This document shows, one piece after another, positions 9,599-17,927 of a DNA stretch of 33,250 nt. Both the position numbers and the translations under genes were made by a program. The notes beneath the pieces were generated by a model. That model worked only from the letters and a program-made list of their open reading frames with translations. It was not told where the DNA came from and made no database searches. This DNA is from Spirochaetaceae bacterium (GTDB lineage Bacteria > Spirochaetota > Spirochaetia > SZUA-6 > Bin103). Numbering within the stretch: the stretch's first letter is position 1; each line of letters begins with the position of its first letter. Location of the stretch: NCBI GenBank assembly GCA_028818385.1, contig JAPPNY010000235.1, positions 22,339-55,588 on the forward strand, read 5' to 3'.

Positions 9599-10393
9599 TC
9601 ACCCTCCGTGCGAGACGAGCCGCTCGCGGTTGACGGTCCAGGTCAGGTGCGCGAGCGGCCAGAGCACGGCCACCCAGAACGCCTGCAGCGCGATCAGCAC
9701 CGCCGGATCGCCGGTCCCGGTGTAGATGCGCAGGGGCGCCGACGCCAGCGACGCGAACGGCAGGTAGCCCAGGACCTCGCCGATGCCCCACGGCATCAGC
9801 GCCAGCGGGATGACCGCCCCCGAGAGCAGGGCGCTGACGGCGCTCCTTATCTGCATCAGCGAGTACACGTTCTGCTCCAACACGACCATCAGGCCCGCGA
9901 AGATGAAGTCGAGCGCGGCGCCGATGCAGACGGCCAGGATCAGGCTGGCCACGAACAGCGCCGCCGCGGCGGCGCTTGCCGGCAGCGGATCGACCCCCAG
10001 CAGCGGCGCGATGCAGTACAGCGGCAGCGCGAACAGCAGCAGGCCGGTGACGCTGCCGCCTGTCATCTCGGCCATGAACTGCCCGTAGATGCCGGCCGGA
10101 CGCAGGAAGCGGTTGGCGATGTCGCCGCGCCAGAGCGCCGCGTCCAGGCCGCTGCGCGACGCGAGCAGTCCGGAGAACGCCTCGGCGACGAGCGTGTAGG
10201 TAAGCACCGCGGCGCGCGTCATGCCGGACACCTCGCCCGTCTCCGGCAGCAGCATCCGCCACAGCGACAGCAGGAACACGACCCGCAGCAGGCGCAGTCC
10301 GAAGTCCACGGCGATCGCCCAACCCCGGTCGTCCAGCGAGCGAACCGCGACCATGGCGGCGGTCTTGAGGTGCTTGCGGGCGGTGAGGATCAT
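9599..10393 (-). CDS. ABC-2 family exporter permease (COG4587-like)
   Basis: Second membrane subunit of the exporter, 264 residues from ATG 10393, with about six hydrophobic segments. The loop LWRGDIANRFLRPAGIYG corresponds to the family's conserved cytoplasmic L-x(3)GDIxxxLLxP block. The frame is open 47 codons further upstream, but that extension (Cys/Arg-rich, no hydrophobicity) looks non-coding. MILTARKHLKTAAM is a typical start for this family, with a basic amphipathic N-terminus before the first helix. No strong ribosome site is visible before ATG 10393. It appears to be the first gene of a run of eight co-directional genes ending at 2180. Confidence 0.85.
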   Translation of the reverse strand: MILTARKHLKTAAMVAVRSLDDRGWAIAVDFGLRLLRVVFLLSLWRMLLPETGEVSGMTRAAVLTYTLVAEAFSGLLASRSGLDAALWRGDIANRFLRPAGIYGQFMAEMTGGSVTGLLLFALPLYCIAPLLGVDPLPASAAAAALFVASLILAVCIGAALDFIFAGLMVVLEQNVYSLMQIRSAVSALLSGAVIPLALMPWGIGEVLGYLPFASLASAPLRIYTGTGDPAVLIALQAFWVAVLWPLAHLTWTVNRERLVSHGG

Positions 10394-10869
10394 GCTATCG
10401 TACCTGAAGTTGCGCAGCGGACATCGCTGGAGTGCAGTCCCCCGGTCTTCATATCCGACCAGCACAAGCGACGCGTCACGCGCTGTGATCTCGCTGGCAC
10501 AGCCTGCTGTCCCTTGCCGAGGGCAGGTCCGCATAGCCCCATCTCCGTCGCTTCGCCAACGTCATGGAGGGTAGAGGAAACCTGGTCAAGCGGGTGCAGC
10601 CGAGTCGTCGGCGTGATCCATGTTCGCACGTCAAGGTGAGTGATGCACATCGACCAGCCACTGCCCACGGCGACTACATTCGCTCGTCAACGACCGTATT
10701 TCCCAGTGCGCCCACCCCTTCTTCGACCCGACGAACATGCGTTCGGCTGGTGGAGCGCGAGTTCGCATCCTGTTGCGCCCCGGTCCTGCAAGTCGCCCCG
10801 CCGGACGCCCGTCCTCAATCTCCGCCGCGATGCCGGATCCCCACTACCCCGGGGTGGTAACATCGGACA
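10394..10869. other. 476 bases without a recognisable gene at the edge of a low-GC island
   Basis: Between the exporter operon and the broken AIPR gene. Only short, compositionally odd open frames occur on either strand, none with a plausible ribosome site plus a protein-like sequence. The operon promoter should lie in the left part. A 10-bp palindrome, ACCCCGGGGT (10847-10856), sits near the 3' end of the AIPR gene but has no U-tract. No integrase, tRNA or attachment-like repeat was recognised. It may be decayed sequence. Confidence 0.5.
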
Positions 10870-12631
10870 CTAGTCCGCTGCCCAACGATCATCGAACTGG
10901 CCGTTTTGCATCTGCAACGCGATCCGGAGTTTACGGCTCAGCTCGCCTCCCCCGGGCATCGCCGGTAACATGTTGAAGTACTGCCCAATCGATTGACGAA
11001 TTCCGGCCAGGCATGCCTTGGTCTTGATCCAGTTCTGCGGGCTAAAGACTCTGTTCGTCGGCTGTGGCTCATTGGCCGCGGCCTCCAGCGCGCTGTTCAG
11101 GCATGTGCCCGCAGAGTCGACAAGTTGAGCGACGAAGTCGGTCTCGTACGCCTTCTCGAACGTTGCTGCAGGGATAGGCACTCCCTGCCCAATTCCGTTC
11201 ACCTGACAAAAGAAGAGCGACACAGCGTAGAGATGATGGTACGGTGCGAAGCCACGCATCGCCAATAGCGACTCGTTCAAGCTCAGAGGGTTGTCTGTCC
11301 CCCAACGCTTCCGTATTTCCTTCATCCAAAGATGAAGGGCGTAAACGTTCTCAGGCGCGTACTCGGAGTCGCGCTTGAAGAGTTGCTCGAAGTGCTTGTC
11401 AAAGATCTTGTTCTCGCTGTACGAAACATTCGGACGCTGAGAGTGCCAAGCCATCAGCCACTTGCCGAGTTCAAGCAAGTCTACGACCAGCGACGGATCC
11501 TTGTCGGCCGGTGCCTCTTCGCCTCGTTTGGTCAAGAAATGGGCTCTTGAGTACTTCTGCTCAAAGGCTCGTTTGATTGACAGTACCCGCCGATCATTGC
11601 TACGCAGGTCGCGGGGCTTGACGGCGCTCTGGGAGTTAGTGCAGATACTAATGCCGTCGGCGCGAGTTCGTTCGGGAATCTCATAGAAGCGGAACATAAC
11701 GTATGCATGATTCAATTGCTTAACTCGCTCGCTACAGGAGAGAATGGTGTTTAGCGATTGGCATCCGTTTACTACGTTGATGCCTCTAACGGTGAGCGTC
11801 CCGTCCGCGATTTCGGCACTTTCACACAACGCTGTGATACCATTGTGACGAAAGAAAAAGTCATCACTGTCACTGCCATATATTGATGCCTTTATGCCCT
11901 TGTTCACTCGATTGTTGAGCCCAAGCGATTGGCGGACGTTCTTCTGAAACAGCGTGCCGTCCTTGATGCCTGGCAATCGTATGCACTCCTTGAGCGACAG
12001 GGCCGCGACGACACAGTTCGTGCCACCGACCTGCATCACCATGTACTTTCCGTTCTCGAGCTGGAGCTTGTGGCTTAGGAGTGGGTTCGTTTGTTCCAAA
12101 GCCATGTCGTACCGTCGTCATCTCGTCGGGATCAATGATGTGAATCTCGGCCGGGAAGTCGTCGTCGTCAGCGAGTTCTTGCTGAAATGCAGCCAGGTCG
12201 TCTTGCGCAGCAGGGGTAAGGCTGCCTGTTGTGAGAAGTTCAAACGACACGCTGTACTCATCTTCGAGGGCAGTAGCAACCTCTGGTAGGCGGCGCTTGA
12301 GCTTTTGGTTTCCAGTCTCCTGCAAGCGGACGATATTCTTGAGCTGTACCCAGGAGGAGAGAACTTCGCGTAGCGGCTGGGCGTCTACAGTGCTTTCGGC
12401 AAGGAACTTGCCCTGCATAACAAAGACGGTAGATGCCTCGTCATCCACCACAACAGCGTCGATCTGTTTGTCATCGGGGCCGTCGGTGACGTCTTCTCGG
12501 GTGCCGATCATGTCGCGCCGGTGAATATTCTGAACGTACCAAGCGACGAAACGCTGCCCATCGTTGTCGAAGTGGTCCTGATAGTATGGCGCCAGGGTCT
12601 CTCTCTTGATGTGGTCGTACATGGTTTGCAT
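10870..12631 (-). pseudogene. AIPR-type abortive-infection protein, broken by one frame change
   Basis: Two adjoining frames together spell one protein of about 585 residues. The N-terminal part (12631 to about 12125) has a PD-(D/E)XK-like core: Asp at residue 58 (QID) and Gln-Gly-Lys at 73-75 after a hydrophobic strand. It runs to IHIIDPDEM. The C-terminal part (from about 12117 to 10870) starts RRYDMALEQTNPL and contains the AIPR hallmark (PF10592) blocks GIKDGTLFQKNVRQSLG, FFFRHNGITALCE and GINVVNGCQSL. Joining them needs a one-base change within 12106-12127. AIPR proteins are anti-phage abortive-infection factors. Without the change, translation stops at 11870 and loses the AIPR domain. 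Re-initiation at ATG 12105 or a sequencing error are alternatives. GC is visibly lower than in neighbouring operons. Confidence 0.8.
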
Positions 12632-12835
12632 CTTATCACATCATCGTGGGTGGGCCAGTCGGCCGAAGGGGACGATCGGATCTGACACGTGCGGGCAGAG
12701 AGGCAACGCGCGGACGTGCAGGCGTGAGGCCGCCGGTGAATGGAGGCGTGACCGGAGTTGCTGCTTGGCGTGGCGTTGACGCCAGGGCCGAAGGGGTGTA
12801 CTCTATCGCTCCTATCCAGATGGGTGGTCTGAGTC

Positions 12836-14067
12836 ATGCGCATTCGACCGTTTAGAGACGGGAGTGCGTCGTCCACCCTACGAGGTATCGTCGAAAGGAC
12901 GGTCCGCGAAATCGAGACTCTGGAGAGCGACTACGTACTGAATGCTGCCCTGGTTGAGCTTGAGGAGTACTATGTATCGAAGGTAAGAATTGAGCCTCTC
13001 ACGCTTTGCTCCAGCGAGTACTACATCGACAAGCAGGAAGGCACGCAGATCGACGTAAGCCACGGTTTCCGTCGTGCAGGATTCGGCAACGGGCCTATTC
13101 TAGTAAAGGGCACAGTGCTGGACATTGCGGTCCCGTTTACGGGTGACCCTGACCTATGGAGGGTACAGCCATCGAGCTTCAGTATTTCGGGATATCCGCC
13201 AATTGAAGTCCGCGATGGGGTGGTCGTTTTCAGCTGTGAGTTCGCGGACGATGCACCGGATGCCGAGCGGTTGAAGGTAGACATAGAGCGGGCGGTAGAG
13301 TCGCTAGACGGCGCGGTCGCAACGCTTTCAAAGGACGTGGAAAGGCACAACCAGGACGCGTCTCGAGAGGTGCTGGAAGCTCTGCATCGGAAGTTGACTG
13401 TGGCGAAGGCGGCCGTCGGCGCAATTGCACGTCTCGGAATCCCAATCCGGCGCAGGGCCGCACCAGAAGTGTTGTCGTTCCAACCAAGAGGCGCAACTCG
13501 CCGGTTCGACGCCCGTCAGTCGCGACAGGGAATATCAATCCGGAGCCAATAATAGAGCAGGAAGTGTACGAGCACATCCTCAGCGTTCTGAAGAGTATGT
13601 CGTTAGTTATCGAGAGGAGTCCAGATTCGTTCGCAGGACTCGACGAAGAGGCCATTCGGATGCACTGCCTGATTCAGCTCAACGGGCACTATGAAGGTCT
13701 GGCCACCGGAGAGACGTTCAATTCGCTTGGGAGGACCGACATTCTCATTCGCGTTGACGACCGAAATGTGTTCATCGCTGAGTGCAAATTCTGGCGAGGG
13801 CCGAAGGTCTTTTCCGATACTGTCGATCAGTTGCTTGGTTACGTGACCTGGCGAGACACAAAGTGTGCGCTCGTGATCTTCAACAAGCAGAGGGAGTCGT
13901 CCGCGGTTAGACGAAAGATGCATGAGATTATGGAAGGCAGAGTGGAACACCGGACGACGCGCGCGCACGATCCGAATGGGGACTCGCGATACACCTTTGT
14001 CAAGCCGTCGGATCGGGGCCAGGAGATACAGATAGCGACGATGCTATTCGACGTCCCGCAGAAATGA
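12836..14067 (+). pseudogene. PD-(D/E)XK nuclease-like protein, split by one frame change
   Basis: Frame one (12836-13552) gives MRIRPFRDG onward, then a helical stretch with LHRKLTVAKAAVGAIARLGIPIRRR. Frame two carries the continuation. Read upstream of the GTG at 13564, that frame gives SVVVPTKRRNSPVRRPS, then PEPIIEQEVYEHILSVLKSM. The second part has a nuclease core: Asp in GRTDILIR, then AECKFWRGP (E-x-K), followed by DQLLGYVTWRDTK. Relatives I recall carry helical N-terminus, basic linker and this C-terminal domain in one chain of about 400 residues. The break therefore lies near 13460-13475, equivalent to one lost base. The family is of unknown function and the context suggests defence. 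It is divergent from the AIPR gene, with 204 bases between them. It may be a real mutation or an assembly error. Confidence 0.75.
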
Positions 14068-14178
14068 CTCGGGAGAGTTCGCGTGGTAAGGTCTCATCGA
14101 GGAAGGCGGGTCATCACGCGTCGTTCCGGGGTCGGTTGGAGTCGCGATGCGCGGCATGGGCCGAACGAGAGCAGATCG

Positions 14179-16011
14179 GTGGCGAGCTTTCACCATGTAT
14201 CCAAGCACTACGGTGGCCATGATGTCCTGACGGACATCTCGTTCCAGATTAATCCCGGTGACCGGGTAGGGCTGATCGGGGCGAACGGCGCCGGCAAGTC
14301 CACGGCCCTGCACCTGCTGCTGGGCGCGCAGCGGCCCAGCGCGGGCAGCGTCGTGGTAGGCCCGGACCTCAAGATCGGGCACCTGCCGCAGCAGTTGGAA
14401 GCCCCGCCGGCGATGAAGGTGCGGGACTTCCTGCTGGGTCAGGTGGCGCCCGTGGAGGAGGCGGTGCGGGCTGCCGAGCGCGCGCTTGCCGAGGCCGCCG
14501 ACCGGCAGATGGCCGATGCCCTGTGGCGCTACCAGGCTGCACGGGATCGGTATGACGCGGCCGGCGGCGACCAGGCGGGCTGGCAGGCCGATCGCGTCCT
14601 GCAGCACGTCGGACTGACCCACGCCGTCGCGGCGACCGTGGGGCAGCTCTCCGGCGGCGAACGGAACCTGCTGGCGCTCGCCCGCGCGCTGATGATGGAC
14701 CCGGGTCTGCTGGTCCTGGACGAGCCGGGCAACCACCTGGACTACGCCGGCCTGGAGTGGCTGGAGGAGGCGCTCGTCACCTTTGCGGGAGCCGTGTTGC
14801 TGGTGTCGCACAACCGCCGCCTGCTCGACCGCACCGTCACGCGCATCCTGGAGCTCAAGGCAGGCCGCGTCCGGGAGTACGCGGGGAACTACTCCGACTA
14901 CCAGTTGACCCGCTTGCAGGCACTGGTGGCCCAGCGGGCCGACTACGTCGCATCGCAGAAGCGGCTCGCCCAGCTCGAGGCGCTGGTCGCCCGCCTGGCG
15001 GCCATCGCGGCGGTGCGCACCGACAAGGCGCACGGCAAGCGCCTGCGGGCGCGCCGCACTCAGCTCGCGCGGGAGGAGAACCGGGCCGTGGCGCGGCCCG
15101 ACGTGAAGGACGCTGCCGTCTCCGTGGTGCTGCCGGATGCCGAGAGCCGGGCGAACGTCGCGCTGCAGGTGATCGGCTACCGGCGGAGCTTCGACGATCG
15201 CGTGCTGTTCCGGGACGCCCACCTGGAGATCGCCTGCGGCGAGCGGCTCGCGCTGGTCGGTCCGAACGGGTGCGGCAAGAGCACCCTGCTACGCGACATC
15301 GTCGCGCACGGGGACTGGGAGCATCCGGTGCTGCGGGTCGGCCCGAGCCTGAAGATCGGCTACTGCGCCCAGCATCAGGAGACGCTGGAGGAGGAGCAGA
15401 CGATCCTGGAGGCCTTCCTCGCCATGGGCTTGGGGAACCGGCAGGCGGTCCTGGTTGCGTTGAGCGGATACCTGTTCGGGTGGGACGACCTGGACAAGCC
15501 GGTAGGCGCCCTGTCCGGAGGAGAGCGTAACCGCCTGCAACTCGCCGCCGCGGTCCAGCGCAAGGCCAGCTTCCTGATCCTGGACGAGCCGACCAACCAC
15601 ATGGACATCCCCTCATGCGAGGCGATCGAGGACGCGCTGGTCGACTACTCCGGCACCGTCCTGGTGGTCAGCCACGACCGCTACCTTCTGGACAAGGTCG
15701 CCACCGCCGTGGTCGAGGTGCGCGATCACGGGCTGCACCGCTTCGTGGGCGGGTTCTCCGAGTACTGGGCGTGGCGCAAACGGCGCGAGAGTCCGGCGGT
15801 CCCGGCCGGCGACGGGCGCAAGAGGAAGCCGATCGAACCCTCGACGGAGGCCCGCATCGAGCGCCTGGAGAGTGAGACGCAGGAACTTGAGCGTCAGGTC
15901 TCCGAGGCCCTGCAGTCCGGCGACCGCACCGCCGAGCGGCGCCACACCGCTCGCCTCCAACGCGTGGTCCGCCAGATCGACCGTCTGTATGAGGCATGGG
16001 CCGGCAGTTGA
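14179..16011 (+). CDS. ABC-F family ATPase (ribosome-associated type)
   Basis: Cytoplasmic protein with two ABC domains and no membrane segments, 610 residues from GTG 14179. Walker A sites are GANGAGKST (34-42) and GPNGCGKST. Signatures are LSGGERN in both halves. Walker B ends DEPGNHLD in the first half and DEPTNHMD in the second. The DEP-x-NH element and the interdomain linker (about residues 235-330) mark ABC-F factors, which act on the ribosome as translation factors or antibiotic-protection proteins. A C-terminal Glu/Arg-rich coiled coil follows, as in Uup/YheS-like members. The first site has Gly where Thr is usual. The frame is open to ATG 14083, but those 32 residues are Arg-rich and unlike family starts; the ribosome site is weak either way. 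The exact subfamily is not resolved. Confidence 0.9.
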   Translation: MASFHHVSKHYGGHDVLTDISFQINPGDRVGLIGANGAGKSTALHLLLGAQRPSAGSVVVGPDLKIGHLPQQLEAPPAMKVRDFLLGQVAPVEEAVRAAERALAEAADRQMADALWRYQAARDRYDAAGGDQAGWQADRVLQHVGLTHAVAATVGQLSGGERNLLALARALMMDPGLLVLDEPGNHLDYAGLEWLEEALVTFAGAVLLVSHNRRLLDRTVTRILELKAGRVREYAGNYSDYQLTRLQALVAQRADYVASQKRLAQLEALVARLAAIAAVRTDKAHGKRLRARRTQLAREENRAVARPDVKDAAVSVVLPDAESRANVALQVIGYRRSFDDRVLFRDAHLEIACGERLALVGPNGCGKSTLLRDIVAHGDWEHPVLRVGPSLKIGYCAQHQETLEEEQTILEAFLAMGLGNRQAVLVALSGYLFGWDDLDKPVGALSGGERNRLQLAAAVQRKASFLILDEPTNHMDIPSCEAIEDALVDYSGTVLVVSHDRYLLDKVATAVVEVRDHGLHRFVGGFSEYWAWRKRRESPAVPAGDGRKRKPIEPSTEARIERLESETQELERQVSEALQSGDRTAERRHTARLQRVVRQIDRLYEAWAGS

Positions 16012-16106
16012 CCTCTCGCCGACGAGCCTTCTGACTTGCCGCTCTCTCCCCACCGTTTCGGTCGAATGTTGGTTCGCCCCGGCACGGCGCAGCGCGGGCG
16101 TCGTTG

Positions 16107-17927
16107 CTATCTCTCTGGTCCGTCTCCGCGGACGGCGGGTCCTTCCATGGCGCGCGCGACGCGCGGCTCGGTGACGAGCGGTCCCCGCTCATGCGTGAGG
16201 CGCTCCCGGAGCGCGGTCGTCGCGGTCGCGTCGACGCCGCCGGCTTCATCCAGCACCACGCCGTAGGCGTCGCGCGCGTGGGCGGCGGTGATCTTGCCCT
16301 GTGCGGCGTCCTCCCGCACCGCCTCGGGGTCGCGGTCCAGCGGGTCGCCGTAGCCGCCGCCGCCCGGCTGGACCAGGCGGTAGACGTCGCCGCGCTCGAG
16401 GGTGCGCAGGAACTTGCCCGGCAGCCGTTCGCCGCTGTCGGAGCGGTCCGGGTTGAGCAGGTTGGCGCCGGCCGAGCCGGGTGAGCCGCCCTGAGTGCCC
16501 CAGGGCAGGAAGCGGGCGCGGTCGGAGCGGATCTGCAGGGTCGCCTCGTCGTGGGTGACTTCGTACTCGCGCATCAGCCCCAGGCCGCCGCGGAAGCGGC
16601 CGGGGCCGCCGGTGTCGGGCACGAAGCCGTAGCGAAGGATGAGCAGCGGCTGCGAGGCTTCGATGGTCTCGATCGGAGTGTTGGCCATGTTGTGCACGGG
16701 CGCGGTCAGGCCGTCGGCGCCGTCGGCGTGCGGCCCGCCGCCGCGCGGGCCGTCGTTGTTGAACTCCAGGAACACGAAGGCGCGGCCGTCCGGGTAGTAG
16801 CCGCCGAAGCTGACCCCGAACTCGCCGCCGCCCCAAGCGGCCGGCACGCGGTCGGGCAACGCCTTGGCCAGCGCCCCGAACACGGCCTGCGCGATGCGGA
16901 AGCCACCCAGCCCGCGGGCGGCGACCGCGGCGGGGTGCTGAGGATTGACGAAGCAGCCGGGCGGCGCGCGCACCGTGATGGGCCGGAAGAAGCCGGCGTT
17001 GGCGTCGATGGCAGGATCGGTGAGAGTCTTGAGCACGGCGTACACCGCCGAGGTGGTGTAGGGCAGGTTGGGGTTGATGGAGCCGGTCGCCTGCGGCGAG
17101 GTGCCGGTGAAGTCGGCGGTGAGCTCGTCGCCGGCGATGGTCACCCGCACCCGGATCTCGATCGGCTCCGGGCGGATGCCGTCGCCGTCGATGAAGTCGG
17201 AGAAGCTCCAGGAGCCGTCCGGCAGGGCGGCGATCTCGGCGCGGGTGCGCCGCTCGGTGTGCTCGATGATGTCGCCCATGTAGCCGTCGAGCCCCGCGGT
17301 GCCGTGGTCGTCGGCAAGCGCCAGCAGGTCCTGCTCGCCTTGCTCCAGCGCCGCGACCTGCGCCAGCAGGTCGCCGTGCACGAGCGACGGCACGCGGACG
17401 TTGCTGCCGATGATCCGCCACACGGCGTCGTTGCGCTGACCGGCGGCGATGAGCTTGAGCGGCGGCAGGCGCAGCCCCTCCTGGTAGATCTCGGTGTTGT
17501 CGCAGGCGTTGCCGCCGGCCACGCGGCCGCCGATGTCGGTGTGGTGGGCGATCACGCACAGCCACGCAATGAGGGTGCGTTCGGCGAACACGGGCTTGAA
17601 CAGGAAGATGTCGGGCAGGTGGCTGGCGCCGGAGTAGGGGTCGTTGCTGGCGAGGATGTCCCCCGGCTCGACGTTTCCCTCGAATACGGCGAGGACGCCG
17701 TCCAGAGCCGGCTGCATGGCTCCCATGTGGAACGGCAGGGTCAGCCCCTGGGCCACCTGCCCGCCGGCGGCGTTGAACACGGCAGTGGAGAAGTCCATGC
17801 CGTCCTTGACGACGGCCGAGCGGGCGGTGCGCACCACGGTCACGGCCATGCTGTCGGCGGCGGACACCAGCGAGCTGCGGATGACCTCACGGGTGACCGA
17901 ATCGCGGGCCGTGGATTGCTCTGCCAT
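16107..17927 (-). CDS. hyuB: Hydantoinase/oxoprolinase subunit B
   Basis: Probable catalytic partner of an ATP-dependent cyclic-amide hydrolase (N-methylhydantoinase, 5-oxoprolinase or acetophenone-carboxylase type; Hydantoinase_B, PF02538), 606 residues. Recognisable blocks: FHMGAMQPALDGVL, DILASNDPYSGASHLPDIFLFKPVF, WLCVIAHHTDIGGRVAGGNACDNTEIYQEGL, and a late VQPGGGGYGDPLDRDPEAV. The start ATG 17927 shares one base with the stop of subunit A (TGATG), implying coupled translation. The frame stays open upstream within the subunit A gene, but that part is not protein-like. The C-terminal dozen residues after RAMEGP look unconstrained. The substrate cannot be read from sequence; hydantoins, 5-oxoproline or carboxylated ketones are all precedented. 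Confidence 0.92.
   Translation of the reverse strand: MAEQSTARDSVTREVIRSSLVSAADSMAVTVVRTARSAVVKDGMDFSTAVFNAAGGQVAQGLTLPFHMGAMQPALDGVLAVFEGNVEPGDILASNDPYSGASHLPDIFLFKPVFAERTLIAWLCVIAHHTDIGGRVAGGNACDNTEIYQEGLRLPPLKLIAAGQRNDAVWRIIGSNVRVPSLVHGDLLAQVAALEQGEQDLLALADDHGTAGLDGYMGDIIEHTERRTRAEIAALPDGSWSFSDFIDGDGIRPEPIEIRVRVTIAGDELTADFTGTSPQATGSINPNLPYTTSAVYAVLKTLTDPAIDANAGFFRPITVRAPPGCFVNPQHPAAVAARGLGGFRIAQAVFGALAKALPDRVPAAWGGGEFGVSFGGYYPDGRAFVFLEFNNDGPRGGGPHADGADGLTAPVHNMANTPIETIEASQPLLILRYGFVPDTGGPGRFRGGLGLMREYEVTHDEATLQIRSDRARFLPWGTQGGSPGSAGANLLNPDRSDSGERLPGKFLRTLERGDVYRLVQPGGGGYGDPLDRDPEAVREDAAQGKITAAHARDAYGVVLDEAGGVDATATTALRERLTHERGPLVTEPRVARAMEGPAVRGDGPER

Noticed and set aside
10377..10400. TACGAT box just before ATG 10393 as a leaderless promoter
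   Set aside because: Only three bases separate it from the ATG and no -35 box is visible.
10390..10976. Several small frames in the gap before the AIPR gene
   Set aside because: Cys/Arg/Pro-rich, overlapping on both strands, no ribosome sites and no recognisable motif.
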